DNA of 64,000 nucleotides from an uncultured Bacteroidia bacterium (lineage in GTDB: Bacteria > Bacteroidota > Bacteroidia > Bacteroidales > Prolixibacteraceae): contig CAIVGL010000126.1 in assembly GCA_903905505.1 (NCBI GenBank), positions 1 through 64,000 of the forward strand, written 5' to 3'. The notes beneath the pieces are model-generated. The model worked only from the letters and a program-made list of their open reading frames with translations. It was not told where the DNA came from and did no database searches. Position 1 is the first letter of the stretch, and every line of letters begins with the position of its first letter. A program made the position numbers and the translations under genes. Below, piece after piece: positions 8,631-17,284 of this stretch.

Positions 8631-9718
8631 TGACCTTGTCTCTTATGGTATTGGGTTTTGCTCTAGTTCAATTTAGTGTCGCATTATGTAATACGATCTT
8701 TAGAACCAATATTCCAATTGGTCTGCCTTCTTCAGATTCTTTGATCTCAATCTTAATCCCTGCGCGCAACGAAGAGCATAATATCGCTCGGCTTTTAGGT
8801 GATCTTGTCGAATCTAAAGATGCTCATGTGGAGATTTTAGTGTTGGATGACGACTCCGATGATCAGACTGCTGCGGTAGTTGCTCGGTTTGCAAAAGAGG
8901 ATTCTCGAATTAATCTTATTCGTTGCGATAATCTTCCTGCTGGTTGGTTGGGTAAGAATTTTGCGTGCTATAGCTTATCTAAACAGGCTCGAGGTGATCA
9001 CTTCTTATTTCTGGATGCGGATGTTCGGATTAAACCTGAATTTATAAGGTCAACTGTTGATTGGATGCAAAAGAATAACCATGGGCTCATCTCCGTTTTT
9101 CCGAAACAAGAAATGCACACTGTTGGTGAGAAGCTTACCGTGCCTATTATGAATTATATCCTACTTACGCTCCTTCCACTTCCTTTGGTTCGATGGTCGA
9201 AATATGCCTCCCTGGCTGCTGCAAATGGACAGTTTATGTTGTTTGAATCATCAGTTTATCAGGAGCTTAATCCACATGAGAAAGAGAAGGGAAATAAGGT
9301 TGAAGATATTGCTATCGCCCGTTATTATAAAACGAATAAGATTTCAGTGGCCTGTTTATTAGGAGATGAATCTGTTCGATGTCGAATGTATGATGGATAT
9401 AGCGATTCAATCAAGGGGTTTTCGAAAAACATAACTGAATTCTTTGGTGGATCATTGGTTATTGCAATATTATTCTGGTTTATGACTACTTGGGGGTTTA
9501 TTTCGGTAGTAATTTCATTTGGAATCAAACTTTCCATTGCTTATCTTGTTGTATTAATTAGTACAAGAGTGCTGGTTTCAATAGCTAGCAATCAAAATAT
9601 ATTTATTAATCTCCTCTATCTAATTCCACAGCAATTAAATATTGGGATTATTTTAATAATGGCATTTAAGTCGAAGTATTTTACTGGATTTCTATGGAAA
9701 GGTCGCGCTATTCAATAG
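8627..9718 (+). CDS. Family 2 glycosyltransferase, probable carotenoid glycosyltransferase (CruC-like)
   Basis: This 363-residue protein has one N-terminal hydrophobic helix, a GT-A domain (ILIPARNEEHNIARLL from about residue 42; DDD at 74-76; LDADV with DAD at 130-132) and two or three C-terminal hydrophobic helices. That layout is typical of membrane-bound GT2 enzymes that glycosylate lipids, including CruC and 4,4'-diaponeurosporenoate glycosyltransferases. The start overlaps the acyltransferase by 4 nt and its end overlaps the TPR gene by 25 nt, pointing to translational coupling. Context suggests it glycosylates the 1'-hydroxyl made by CruF. Donor sugar unknown. Confidence 0.8.
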   Translation: MMTLSLMVLGFALVQFSVALCNTIFRTNIPIGLPSSDSLISILIPARNEEHNIARLLGDLVESKDAHVEILVLDDDSDDQTAAVVARFAKEDSRINLIRCDNLPAGWLGKNFACYSLSKQARGDHFLFLDADVRIKPEFIRSTVDWMQKNNHGLISVFPKQEMHTVGEKLTVPIMNYILLTLLPLPLVRWSKYASLAAANGQFMLFESSVYQELNPHEKEKGNKVEDIAIARYYKTNKISVACLLGDESVRCRMYDGYSDSIKGFSKNITEFFGGSLVIAILFWFMTTWGFISVVISFGIKLSIAYLVVLISTRVLVSIASNQNIFINLLYLIPQQLNIGIILIMAFKSKYFTGFLWKGRAIQ

Positions 9719-10431
9719 CTCTATTACTTGTTTGGTTCACCTTGAGCCAAAGTATGGCTAACACTAAAAGTGATATTTACAACGCTTTCATTACGAGCTC
9801 TATGGGTGACTGGAAGGCTATCATTGATAGCTTACAAAGCACTGGAGTGAAAGATGATTCGAGTAAATTAGAACTGCTTAATTATCAATATGGTTACATT
9901 GGTTGGTGCATTGGGGAGAATCAGAAAGACCAAGCTAGTCAGTATCTTGATCTTGCAGAGAAGAATTTAAACACATTCACCAATAAACAATTGTATGCTG
10001 CTAAGCTGAGTAGTTATCGATCAGCTTTTTATGGTTTTCATATTGGTCTTAACATCTTGTTGGCTCCTTGGTATGGATCTAAAAGTATAGCATGTGCAAA
10101 AAAGGCAGTTTCACTTGATTCGCAAGATTATTTTGGATATGTTCAATTGGGAAATGTTTATTTTCATGCTCCAAGCCTGATGGGCGGCGATAAGTCGGAG
10201 GCCATTCAGAGTTATATCAAAGCTCGATTGAAATTAGAACGAGATAGGAACGAGATACTCTTAGATTGGAATTATTTGAGTTTACTGGTAACCATCGCAC
10301 AATGTTATGAATCAACAGGTGATTTAGGAAAGGCAAAAAATAGTTATGAGGAAATCTTAACGATTGAGCCTCACTTTAATTGGGTTAAAATAGAGTTGTA
10401 TCCGAATTTGATAAAAAAATTAAAACACTAA
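9694..10431 (+). CDS. Secreted TPR-repeat protein of the carotenoid operon
   Basis: The 245-residue product has a likely signal peptide (SIALLLVWFTLSQSMA, about residues 7-22). The rest looks like helix-turn-helix repeats, including YFGYVQLGNVYFHAP and the C-terminal AQCYESTGDLGKAKNSYEEI, a clear TPR. A periplasmic or envelope location is inferred. It lies between the glycosyltransferase (25-nt overlap) and crtI (gap of 2 nt), so it is surely cotranscribed. No catalytic motif is visible. It may be a scaffold, or help move the finished glycosylated carotenoid; both ideas are guesses from position. Confidence 0.7.
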   Translation: MERSRYSIALLLVWFTLSQSMANTKSDIYNAFITSSMGDWKAIIDSLQSTGVKDDSSKLELLNYQYGYIGWCIGENQKDQASQYLDLAEKNLNTFTNKQLYAAKLSSYRSAFYGFHIGLNILLAPWYGSKSIACAKKAVSLDSQDYFGYVQLGNVYFHAPSLMGGDKSEAIQSYIKARLKLERDRNEILLDWNYLSLLVTIAQCYESTGDLGKAKNSYEEILTIEPHFNWVKIELYPNLIKKLKH

Positions 10432-10433
10432 AA

Positions 10434-11909
10434 ATGGGAAAAAGTGTACTCGTTGTAGGTGCAGGACTTGGAGGCCTTGCTACCGCATTAAGATTGGCAA
10501 AAAAAGGATATGAAGTCGAGATTATTGAGAAAAATAGCCAGGCTGGCGGTCGACTCAATCAATTAAAAAAGGATGGCTTCACCTTTGATATGGGTCCTAG
10601 CTTTTTTAGCATGTCTTATGAATTTAAGGAGTTTGCAAAAGATTGCAACATCGAACTTCCATTTAAATATGTGGAGCTTGATCCTCTCTATACCGTTAAT
10701 TTCAGTCGGAGTCCAAAGACTTACCGACTCTATAAAGATATCCACAAGCTAGCGGAGCAATTCAAAGATGTAGAGCCTGACTTTGAGGTTAAAATGCGTA
10801 AATACCTTAAAAACGGAAAATCGTTATTCGACGATACGGTAGATATCGTTATAAAGGATAATTACAACACTGTTTTTTCGTATTTATTAACCCTAATGAA
10901 GGTAAATCCAAAACATTTACCCGTGTTGTTTCGTAATTTCTGGCAACAGGTTTGTCGTTATTTTTCGTCAGACGATGCTCGTGAGATTATCTCGTTAGTG
11001 GCATTTTTTTTGGGTCGCACTCCATTTGATACTCCAGCTGTTTATACCTTACTCTCGTATACCGAATTTCAACACGATGGGTATTACAACGTCGAAGGTG
11101 GGATGTATAAGATTGTTGAAGGGATTTTAGGGGAGCTTAAAAAAGAGAACGTCAAGATCACCTACAATACTGAGATCGTTAATTGCATTTCAAGTGGCAA
11201 AAAATTAGAGGCCTTAGTCGATCAGAATGGAAAGAGCTGGCATCGTGATATTATGGTTGTGAATAGCGATGCGGCTTCCTTTAGGGGTAAGATATTTAAA
11301 AGAGCGAAGTTCTCGGAAGCTAAGTTAGATAAGATGGAATGGACAATGGGACCTTTGACGATCTATCTTGGATTGAAGTGTAAACTTCCACAAGTAGAGC
11401 ACCATAATTATTACCTTGGTGATAACTTTAAAGATTATGCCAATAAAATATTTCAGGCCTCTGGGACACTTGAAAAACCTTACTATTATGTTAATGTTCT
11501 GTCGCGTAACAATGCGGACTGTGCGCCTGAGGGGTGTGAGAGCTTGTTTTTTGTATGCCCGGTGCCGGATCTGAGATTTAAGAAAAGCTGGGAGGATAAA
11601 GAGGAGATTGTCAATAGTATTATTGCGGATTTCTCAGCTCGAATTGGTCAAGATATTGTTCCTGAGATCATCTCTAAAACTAGCTACTCTCCAATCGATT
11701 GGGAAAGTAAGTTTAATTTACATCGCGGTAGTGGGCTGGGATTATCGCATAAAATGTTTCAAATTGGAGCATTTCGACCTAAGAATTTTGATGAGGTATT
11801 TAAAAACGTTTTCTATGTCGGTGCCTCAACAGTGCCAGGTACTGGATTGCCTATTACCATGATTAGCTCAAAATTAGTCGTTAAACGGATTGAGAAATTA
11901 AAGAACTAG
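10434..11909 (+). CDS. crtI: Phytoene desaturase family protein
   Basis: This 491-residue FAD-dependent oxidoreductase starts with the dinucleotide-binding motif VVGAGLGGLATALRLAKKGY (GxGxxG at residues 9-14) and ends with the CrtI signature FYVGASTVPGTGLPITM. The internal YYNVEGGMYKIVEG block is also typical. CrtI converts phytoene to lycopene in four desaturations. It is the only desaturase in the cluster, and no separate 3,4-desaturase (CrtD), hydroxylase (CrtZ) or ketolase (CrtW) is present here. Two nt separate it from the TPR gene. A role in a later desaturation cannot be excluded, but as the sole copy it probably does the main reaction. Confidence 0.9.
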   Translation: MGKSVLVVGAGLGGLATALRLAKKGYEVEIIEKNSQAGGRLNQLKKDGFTFDMGPSFFSMSYEFKEFAKDCNIELPFKYVELDPLYTVNFSRSPKTYRLYKDIHKLAEQFKDVEPDFEVKMRKYLKNGKSLFDDTVDIVIKDNYNTVFSYLLTLMKVNPKHLPVLFRNFWQQVCRYFSSDDAREIISLVAFFLGRTPFDTPAVYTLLSYTEFQHDGYYNVEGGMYKIVEGILGELKKENVKITYNTEIVNCISSGKKLEALVDQNGKSWHRDIMVVNSDAASFRGKIFKRAKFSEAKLDKMEWTMGPLTIYLGLKCKLPQVEHHNYYLGDNFKDYANKIFQASGTLEKPYYYVNVLSRNNADCAPEGCESLFFVCPVPDLRFKKSWEDKEEIVNSIIADFSARIGQDIVPEIISKTSYSPIDWESKFNLHRGSGLGLSHKMFQIGAFRPKNFDEVFKNVFYVGASTVPGTGLPITMISSKLVVKRIEKLKN

Positions 11910-11941
11910 TCGGAGCATTGTTATCTCATAGGGTTGAGTAA

Positions 11942-12427
11942 ATGGAGGGAAGTGTTAACTATCGGCAAGCCTTAACTAAGGCAATGGCCATGTGTAGTCA
12001 GTCGGAACGTTGTCAGTTTGACGTAAAGGCCAAACTGCGTCTTTGGGAGCTTTCTGAAGTTGAGATCTCTACGGCTATTAAATATCTTGTTAAGGAGCGG
12101 TTTTTGAATGATGAACGATACGTCCGTTTTTATGTCAATGATAAGCTCCGATTCAATAAATGGGGGAAGATTAAGTTGGCCTATATGCTGCGGCAGAAAC
12201 AGATTTCTGATGCATTAATTCAGACCGTATTAGGTGAAATAAATGCCGATAATTATGCGCAGATTCTTCACGAATTACTAAAGGCCAAAGTAAAGTCAGT
12301 GAAAGGAACTTCAAATTACGAGCGTAAAGCTAAGCTTGCCGTCTTTGCCCAGAGTCATGGTTTTGAAGGGGAGCTTTCATTTCGAATTGCAGGACAATTG
12401 GTTGGAAATGACAATCTCGAAGAGTGA
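11942..12427 (+). CDS. recX: Regulatory protein RecX
   Basis: The 161-residue protein is built of three-helix repeats, with the typical segments QALTKAMAMCSQSERCQFDVKAKL, IKYLVKERFLNDERYVRFYV and KWGKIKLAYMLRQKQIS near residues 10-95. RecX caps and limits RecA filaments. Bacterial RecX proteins are commonly 150-260 residues. It follows crtI by 32 nt and may be read through from the carotenoid operon, although its function is unrelated. recA is not adjacent, which is common in this phylum. Confidence 0.85.
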   Translation: MEGSVNYRQALTKAMAMCSQSERCQFDVKAKLRLWELSEVEISTAIKYLVKERFLNDERYVRFYVNDKLRFNKWGKIKLAYMLRQKQISDALIQTVLGEINADNYAQILHELLKAKVKSVKGTSNYERKAKLAVFAQSHGFEGELSFRIAGQLVGNDNLEE

Positions 12428-12452
12428 TTATGGCCCCCCGTAGATTTGCCCA

Positions 12453-12483
12453 TTAGTAGATTTCCTCATTATTTTTAACTTTG
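12453..12483 (+). promoter_or_regulatory. Candidate promoter of prfB
   Basis: TAACTTTG at 12476-12483 matches the -7 consensus; TTAG at 12453-12456, 19 bases upstream, is a three-of-four match to TTTG. It would start a transcript close to 12490, leaving a leader under 20 nt. Confidence 0.5.
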
Positions 12484-12506
12484 CACTCTCATTAAAAACT
12501 ACTAAA

Positions 12507-13602
12507 ATGATCCTAAAGGAACAGCTTAAAGAGCTTGTTGAGCGCCGGGATGCGCTGAGGAGGTATCTTTGACGTCGACACAAAATTAATCCGATTAGAA
12601 GAAGAAGAGCTTAAGACTCAAGATCCCACATTCTGGGATGTTCCCAAAGATGCGGAACGTCAGATGATGGTTATTCGCTCTATCAAACAATGGACTGATG
12701 GCTTTAAAAATGTGGCTCAGTCTATTGAAGATTTGCAGGTTATATTTGAATTTCGTGAAGCTGGAGATATTACTGAAGCTGAGTTAGAAGAACAATTTCT
12801 GTCGACTCGCGGGTTAGTCGAAGATCTTGAGACCAAGAATATGTTGCGTCGGGAGGAAGATCGGTTAGGAGCAGTCTTGAAGATTAATGCAGGTGCTGGA
12901 GGAACGGAATCAAACGATTGGGCCGATATGCTGATGCGGATGTATTTACGCTGGGCCGAAAAACATAATTATAAAGTTAGAGAAGCAAGCTTCGTGCCTG
13001 GTGAAGATGTTGGGGTAAAGAGCGTTACCATTGAAATAGATGGGGAGTTTGCGTATGGTTATCTGAAGAGCGAAAATGGGGTACATCGATTAGTTCGAAT
13101 CTCCCCTTTTAATGCTCAAGGCAAAAGACAAACCTCCTTTACTTCGGTCTTTGTCTCTCCACTTGTTGATGATACGATTGTTATTGATGTGAATCCTGGT
13201 GATATCTCTTGGGACACCTTTCGCTCCGGAGGTGCAGGTGGTCAGAACGTGAATAAAGTGGAGACTGGTGTTCGATTAAAACATGCTCCATCTGGAATTA
13301 TTATTGAGAATACGGAGTCGCGTTCGCAACTTCAAAATAAAGAAAATGCCATCCGATTGCTTAAGTCGCAATTGTATGCACTCGAACTTCAGCGTCGTTT
13401 GGATGAGACGAACAAGCTTGAAGCCACAAAGAAAAAGATCGAATGGGGATCACAAATCCGCTCCTATACCATGCAGCCCTATAAACTAGTAAAGGATGTT
13501 CGAACAGGCTTCGAATCTTCAAATGTGCAGGCTGTGATGGATGGCGATCTGGATGGATTTATCAAAGCTTTTTTGATGGAATTTTCAGAAGAGGAGAACT
13601 AG
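12507..13602 (+). CDS. prfB: Peptide chain release factor 2, with programmed +1 frameshift
   Basis: RF2 ends translation at UGA and UAA. The reading frame starts at the ATG at 12507, runs 21 codons to an in-frame TGA at 12570-12572, and continues in the +1 frame from GAC at 12571. The site reads AGG AGG TAT CTT TGA C, the classic autoregulatory RF2 slip site with a Shine-Dalgarno-like AGGAGG just upstream. The joined product is 364 residues. The stop-recognition tripeptide SPF is at residues 199-201 and the catalytic GGQ at 244-246, almost the same spacing as in E. coli RF2 (365 residues). Effective CDS: join(12507..12569,12571..13602). Confidence 0.96.
12555..12573 (+). promoter_or_regulatory. 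RF2 programmed +1 ribosomal frameshift site
   Basis: The sequence from 12558 holds AGGAGG, TATCTT and the stop TGA at 12570-12572 followed by C. When RF2 is scarce, the ribosome slips from CTT on to TTT and continues into GAC, so RF2 adjusts its own synthesis. Confidence 0.93.
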
Positions 13603-13616
13603 TTAGATTCAGTAAT

Positions 13617-13669
13617 AAATGAAATTAGGCTTAAAGAGAAGATCTTTAAGCCTAATTTCATTTTAGTTT
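13617..13669. terminator. Strong hairpin terminator after prfB
   Basis: Arms 13617-13637 and 13643-13663 form a perfect 21-bp stem with a GAAGA loop, followed by a T-rich tract. It is one of the longest perfect hairpins in the window and insulates prfB from acs. Both flanking genes run on the plus strand. Confidence 0.9.
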
Positions 13670-13803
13670 TTTAGAAAATCGAACTAAAAAATGGTGATCT
13701 GTTGCATATCGTGGACATTCGATATCGAAATTTCAATTTTATTGTTCATTTTTGTGTCCTGAACTTTTGAAAAATAATTCTTGTTCTAACAACTAAATAA
13801 TCC

Positions 13804-15702
13804 GTGATGGAAAATACAAACGACGAGAAGGTCTATTATCCTTCCCAAGCCGTAATTGATCAGGCAAATATTAAAGAATACGATCAGCTTTATGCGAGTT
13901 CTATTGCTGACCCTGAGAAGTTTTGGGCTGAACAGGCTGAACAACTTTCTTGGTATAAGAAATGGGATCAGGTCGTGGATAAAAAGAATCCTCCGTTTTA
14001 TAGTTGGTATAAGGGCGGGAAAACGAATGTTATCCTGAACGCCATTGATCGTCATCTTGAAAATGCAAACCGTAATAAATTAGCTATTATTTGGGAAGGT
14101 GAGCCTGGAGATGTGAGAACGTTCTCATACCATGCACTAAATCGTGAGGTGTGCCAATTTGCCAACGTTTTGAAAAGTATGGGCGCTCATCGAGGAGAGG
14201 TGATCACCATTTATATGCCTCAGATTCCTGAGCAAATTATTGCTATGCTGGCTTGTGCCAAAATTGGAGCAGTCCATAGTGTTGTCTATGGCGGTTTTAG
14301 TCATGAGGCCTTAGCCGACCGTATTAATGACGCTAATAGCCGAATCGTAATTACCGCAGATGGGGGCTACCGTCGTGGTAAAATTGTGGAGATGAAGAGC
14401 GTTGTGAATAAAGCAATGGAGCTCTCTCCAACGATGGAGATTTGTATCACCGTCAAAAGAACTGGTGTTGACGTATATATGGAGAATGGTAGAGATTACT
14501 GGTTGCATGAGTTGTTAGCCCTACCTATTGCTTCAAATAAATGTGAGACCGAACAGATGGATTCGTCTGAGAATCTATTCCTACTATATACTTCTGGGTC
14601 GACAGGTAAACCTAAAGCTTTAGTCCATACCCATGGCGGTTATAGCGTTTATGCTTCAACGACTCATCGAATGGTGTTTGATATTAAACCAGAAGATCGA
14701 TATTGGTGTGCGGCAGATCCAGGATGGATTACTGGTCATAGCTATATCGTGTATGGTCCATTACTCAATGGCGCTACAATCATGCTTTATGAAGGGGCTC
14801 CGAACTACCCTTATCCAGATAGATGGTGGAAGATTGTGGAGAAATACGGCATAAATATTTTATATACCTCCCCGACAGCGATTCGTAGTTTAATGCGTTT
14901 TGGTGACTCGTGGCCGAATAGAAACGATATAAGCTCACTTCGTTTGCTTGGATCGGTTGGTGAGCCTATTAGCCCTGAAGCATGGAGATGGTATCATAAG
15001 GTTGTAGGTCGTGAGAAATGTCCGATAATTGATACGTGGTGGCAGACTGAAACGGGTGGTTTTATGATTACCCCTCTTCCGGTTACCCCTTTAAAGCCGG
15101 GTTCGGCGACCAAGCCATTCTTTGGCACAGTAATCGACGTTGTTGATGACGATGGAGCAAAAGTTAAAGCAGGAGAAGAAGGTACACTTGTGATAAAAAC
15201 CCCTTGGCCAGGAATGACCGCTGGTATTTATCGCGATCCACAACGGTATGTCGATACTTACTGGAAGAAATATGAAAAACAAGGATGGTATCTTACCGGT
15301 GATTCAGCGAAAATTGATAAAGATGGATATTTCCGAATTATCGGTCGTACCGATGATGTAATCAAAGTTAGTGGTTATCGTTTGGGTACTGCCGAGATTG
15401 AGAGCGTTATAGCTAGCCATCCTGCCGTAGCGGAGGCTGCAGCAATTGCTCTGCCTCACGAATTAAAGGGAAACTGTATCCATATTGTTGTGGTTCTTCG
15501 AATGGGGTATACTGCTAGTAAAGATCTAGAACATCAGATGATCATGCATATGGTAGAACATTTGGGTCCAATTGCTCGACCTGAAGAGGTCACTTTTGCT
15601 GAGCTATTGCCAAAGACTCGAAGTGGGAAAATCATGAGAAGAGTGCTAAAAGCAAGGGCATTAGGATTGCCAGAAGGTGATTTAAGCACACTCGAAGAGT
15701 AG
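13804..15702 (+). CDS. acs: Acetyl-CoA synthetase, AMP-forming
   Basis: This 632-residue enzyme makes acetyl-CoA from acetate, ATP and CoA by way of acetyl-AMP. It shows the AMP-binding P-loop YTSGSTGKPKALVHTHGG from about residue 262, the acetate-pocket segment WWQTETGGFMITPLP, the hinge and adenylate motif YLTGDSAKIDKDGYFRIIGR, and the C-terminal acetylatable lysine region KTRSGKIMRR (about 605-614). Length fits Acs (about 630-650). It is monocistronic, bounded by hairpins on both sides. The lysine may be controlled by acetylation as in other Acs enzymes, but no acetyltransferase lies nearby. Confidence 0.95.
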   Translation: MMENTNDEKVYYPSQAVIDQANIKEYDQLYASSIADPEKFWAEQAEQLSWYKKWDQVVDKKNPPFYSWYKGGKTNVILNAIDRHLENANRNKLAIIWEGEPGDVRTFSYHALNREVCQFANVLKSMGAHRGEVITIYMPQIPEQIIAMLACAKIGAVHSVVYGGFSHEALADRINDANSRIVITADGGYRRGKIVEMKSVVNKAMELSPTMEICITVKRTGVDVYMENGRDYWLHELLALPIASNKCETEQMDSSENLFLLYTSGSTGKPKALVHTHGGYSVYASTTHRMVFDIKPEDRYWCAADPGWITGHSYIVYGPLLNGATIMLYEGAPNYPYPDRWWKIVEKYGINILYTSPTAIRSLMRFGDSWPNRNDISSLRLLGSVGEPISPEAWRWYHKVVGREKCPIIDTWWQTETGGFMITPLPVTPLKPGSATKPFFGTVIDVVDDDGAKVKAGEEGTLVIKTPWPGMTAGIYRDPQRYVDTYWKKYEKQGWYLTGDSAKIDKDGYFRIIGRTDDVIKVSGYRLGTAEIESVIASHPAVAEAAAIALPHELKGNCIHIVVVLRMGYTASKDLEHQMIMHMVEHLGPIARPEEVTFAELLPKTRSGKIMRRVLKARALGLPEGDLSTLEE

Positions 15703-15727
15703 ATCGGACTTTTTGTTAGTCTAAACC

Positions 15728-15773
15728 TTTAGGCTACGAACAATTGGTTTTAACCTTGAGTTCGTAGCCTAAA
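15728..15773 (+). terminator. Hairpin terminator after acs
   Basis: TTTAGGCTACGAAC (15728-15741) and GTTCGTAGCCTAAA (15760-15773) form a perfect 14-bp stem; GGTT/AACC may pair inside the loop. A TTATTTTT tract follows. The right arm lies within the promoter of the next gene. Confidence 0.8.
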
Positions 15774-15785
15774 TTGTTATTTTTG
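15755..15785 (+). promoter_or_regulatory. Candidate promoter of the MATE gene
   Basis: TATTTTTG at 15778-15785 is an exact -7 match; CTTG at 15755-15758, 19 bases upstream, matches TTTG in three of four bases. The right arm of the acs terminator fills the spacer. Confidence 0.55.
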
Positions 15786-15823
15786 CACGCTTTAAGCTTC
15801 TAAATCATCGTTAAGAGTAAATT

Positions 15824-17152
15824 ATGACCGTTCCTTCATCGAGAAAGATCTGGGTAATCGCCTGGCCAATTATGATCAGTTTGTTGGCTCAGGGTGTTGT
15901 GAATATTACAGATACCGCTTTTTTAGGTCGGGTGGGAGAGGTTGAGTTAGGTGCTTCTGCTATCGGCGGACTCTTATATACAACGTTGTTTATGGTCGGA
16001 TTTGGCTTCTCTACTGGAGTGCAAATCCTTATATCACGGCGAAATGGGGAGAAGAACTTCCTGGCTATTGGCCGGATATTTGACAATAGCTTTTATTTCT
16101 TAGGCCTAACCTCTCTCTTGATTACGTTAGGAGTGATTTTCTTTATCCCCGCTCTGTTAAAGCCTTTTGTAGCCTCTGAGGCTATATTTACTGCAAGTAC
16201 AACTTTTCTGGCTTATCGAGTTCTAGGTCTGTTCTTTGCTTCGGCATCCCTGCTTTTCCGATCGTTTTATACGGGAATTGCATTCACAAAATATTTAAGT
16301 ATTAGTGCTGGCATCATGGCTGGGATCAATATAGTCTTGGCTTATCTGTTGGTTTTTGGTCATTTTGGCTTCCCAAAGCTAGGTATTGAAGGGGCTGCAA
16401 TTGCTTCAGTGATATCCGAAATATGTGCATTGCTATTCTTTGTTCTCATTACTCGTCGAAATGCGCGACTTAAGAATTATGCCTTGTTTCAATGGGTTAA
16501 GCCCGACCTTGCCATCCTGAAAAGTACCTTGTCAGTTTCAGGTTTTGTCATGCTTCAATATGTTCTTTCCCTAGGCAGTTGGTTTGTCTTTTTTATGTTT
16601 ATTGAAAAAATGGGGGAGCGTTCATTGGCAGTTTCTAATATTATTCGAAGTGTATACCTTCTTTTTATGATTCCAGGATGGGCCTTGTGCTCCGTCGTAA
16701 GTACGCTTGTAAGTAAGGCTCTTGGAGAACAGAAGCCTTACTTAGTATTCCCTATCATTGTTAAGGTGGTTAAGTTTAGTCTTTTCGCCATGGCCATTAC
16801 CCTGGCGTTTGCTATTGTGTTCTCTCGAGATATTGTAGGGATTTTCACCAACGACTTATCGCTTGTTGAGGCTACGATGCCATCGTTTTATATTATCCTA
16901 GCAGCCCTATTTTTATTTGCTTCCATGAGTATCATTTTCAATGGTGTTTTAGGAACTGCAAATACCCATTTTGCCTTGGGAATTGAAGCTGTGACATTAG
17001 TGGTATACCTATTTTTTGCTTGGCTTATAGCCGTCCACCTTCACTTGAAGATAGAGATCGTCTGGACTTCCGAATTTATTTACAGTCTGCTAACCGGAGT
17101 GCTCTCGATTTGGTACCTTAAAAAGGGAAATTGGCAAAACAAAATAGTTTAA
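15824..17152 (+). CDS. MATE family efflux transporter
   Basis: This 442-residue inner-membrane protein has about twelve hydrophobic helices in two similar halves, the multidrug and toxin extrusion (MATE/DinF) fold. N-terminal features include WPIMISLLAQGVVNITDTAF and GFGFSTGVQILISRRNGEKN (from about residue 12). It should export cationic drugs or metabolites in exchange for Na+ or H+. The substrate cannot be deduced. It stands alone between acs and mutA. Length is typical for the family (about 440-460). Confidence 0.88.
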   Translation: MTVPSSRKIWVIAWPIMISLLAQGVVNITDTAFLGRVGEVELGASAIGGLLYTTLFMVGFGFSTGVQILISRRNGEKNFLAIGRIFDNSFYFLGLTSLLITLGVIFFIPALLKPFVASEAIFTASTTFLAYRVLGLFFASASLLFRSFYTGIAFTKYLSISAGIMAGINIVLAYLLVFGHFGFPKLGIEGAAIASVISEICALLFFVLITRRNARLKNYALFQWVKPDLAILKSTLSVSGFVMLQYVLSLGSWFVFFMFIEKMGERSLAVSNIIRSVYLLFMIPGWALCSVVSTLVSKALGEQKPYLVFPIIVKVVKFSLFAMAITLAFAIVFSRDIVGIFTNDLSLVEATMPSFYIILAALFLFASMSIIFNGVLGTANTHFALGIEAVTLVVYLFFAWLIAVHLHLKIEIVWTSEFIYSLLTGVLSIWYLKKGNWQNKIV

Positions 17153-17245
17153 AGACTATAATTTATAGGGAGTCTATTTTAGACGTTCCCATTGATTTCA
17201 GTGGAAAATAGATCTATTTTAATTCGTGTTTGAGATTTAAACTTT

Positions 17246-17253
17246 TAACTTTG
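17246..17253 (+). promoter_or_regulatory. -7 element (TAACTTTG) upstream of mutA
   Basis: TAACTTTG matches TAnnTTTG exactly, 31 nt before the mutA start. I find no clear TTTG at the expected distance, so only the -7 half is supported. Confidence 0.45.
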
Positions 17254-17284
17254 TAGTTCCATTCTTAAAGGTTGTTATTTTGGT

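Noticed and set aside
12507-12663. prfB looked like a pseudogene: short frame ending in TGA followed by a truncated RF2 frame from 12664.
   Set aside because: The TGA sits in the standard RF2 slip sequence, and the joined product has normal length and motif spacing, so it is programmed frameshifting.
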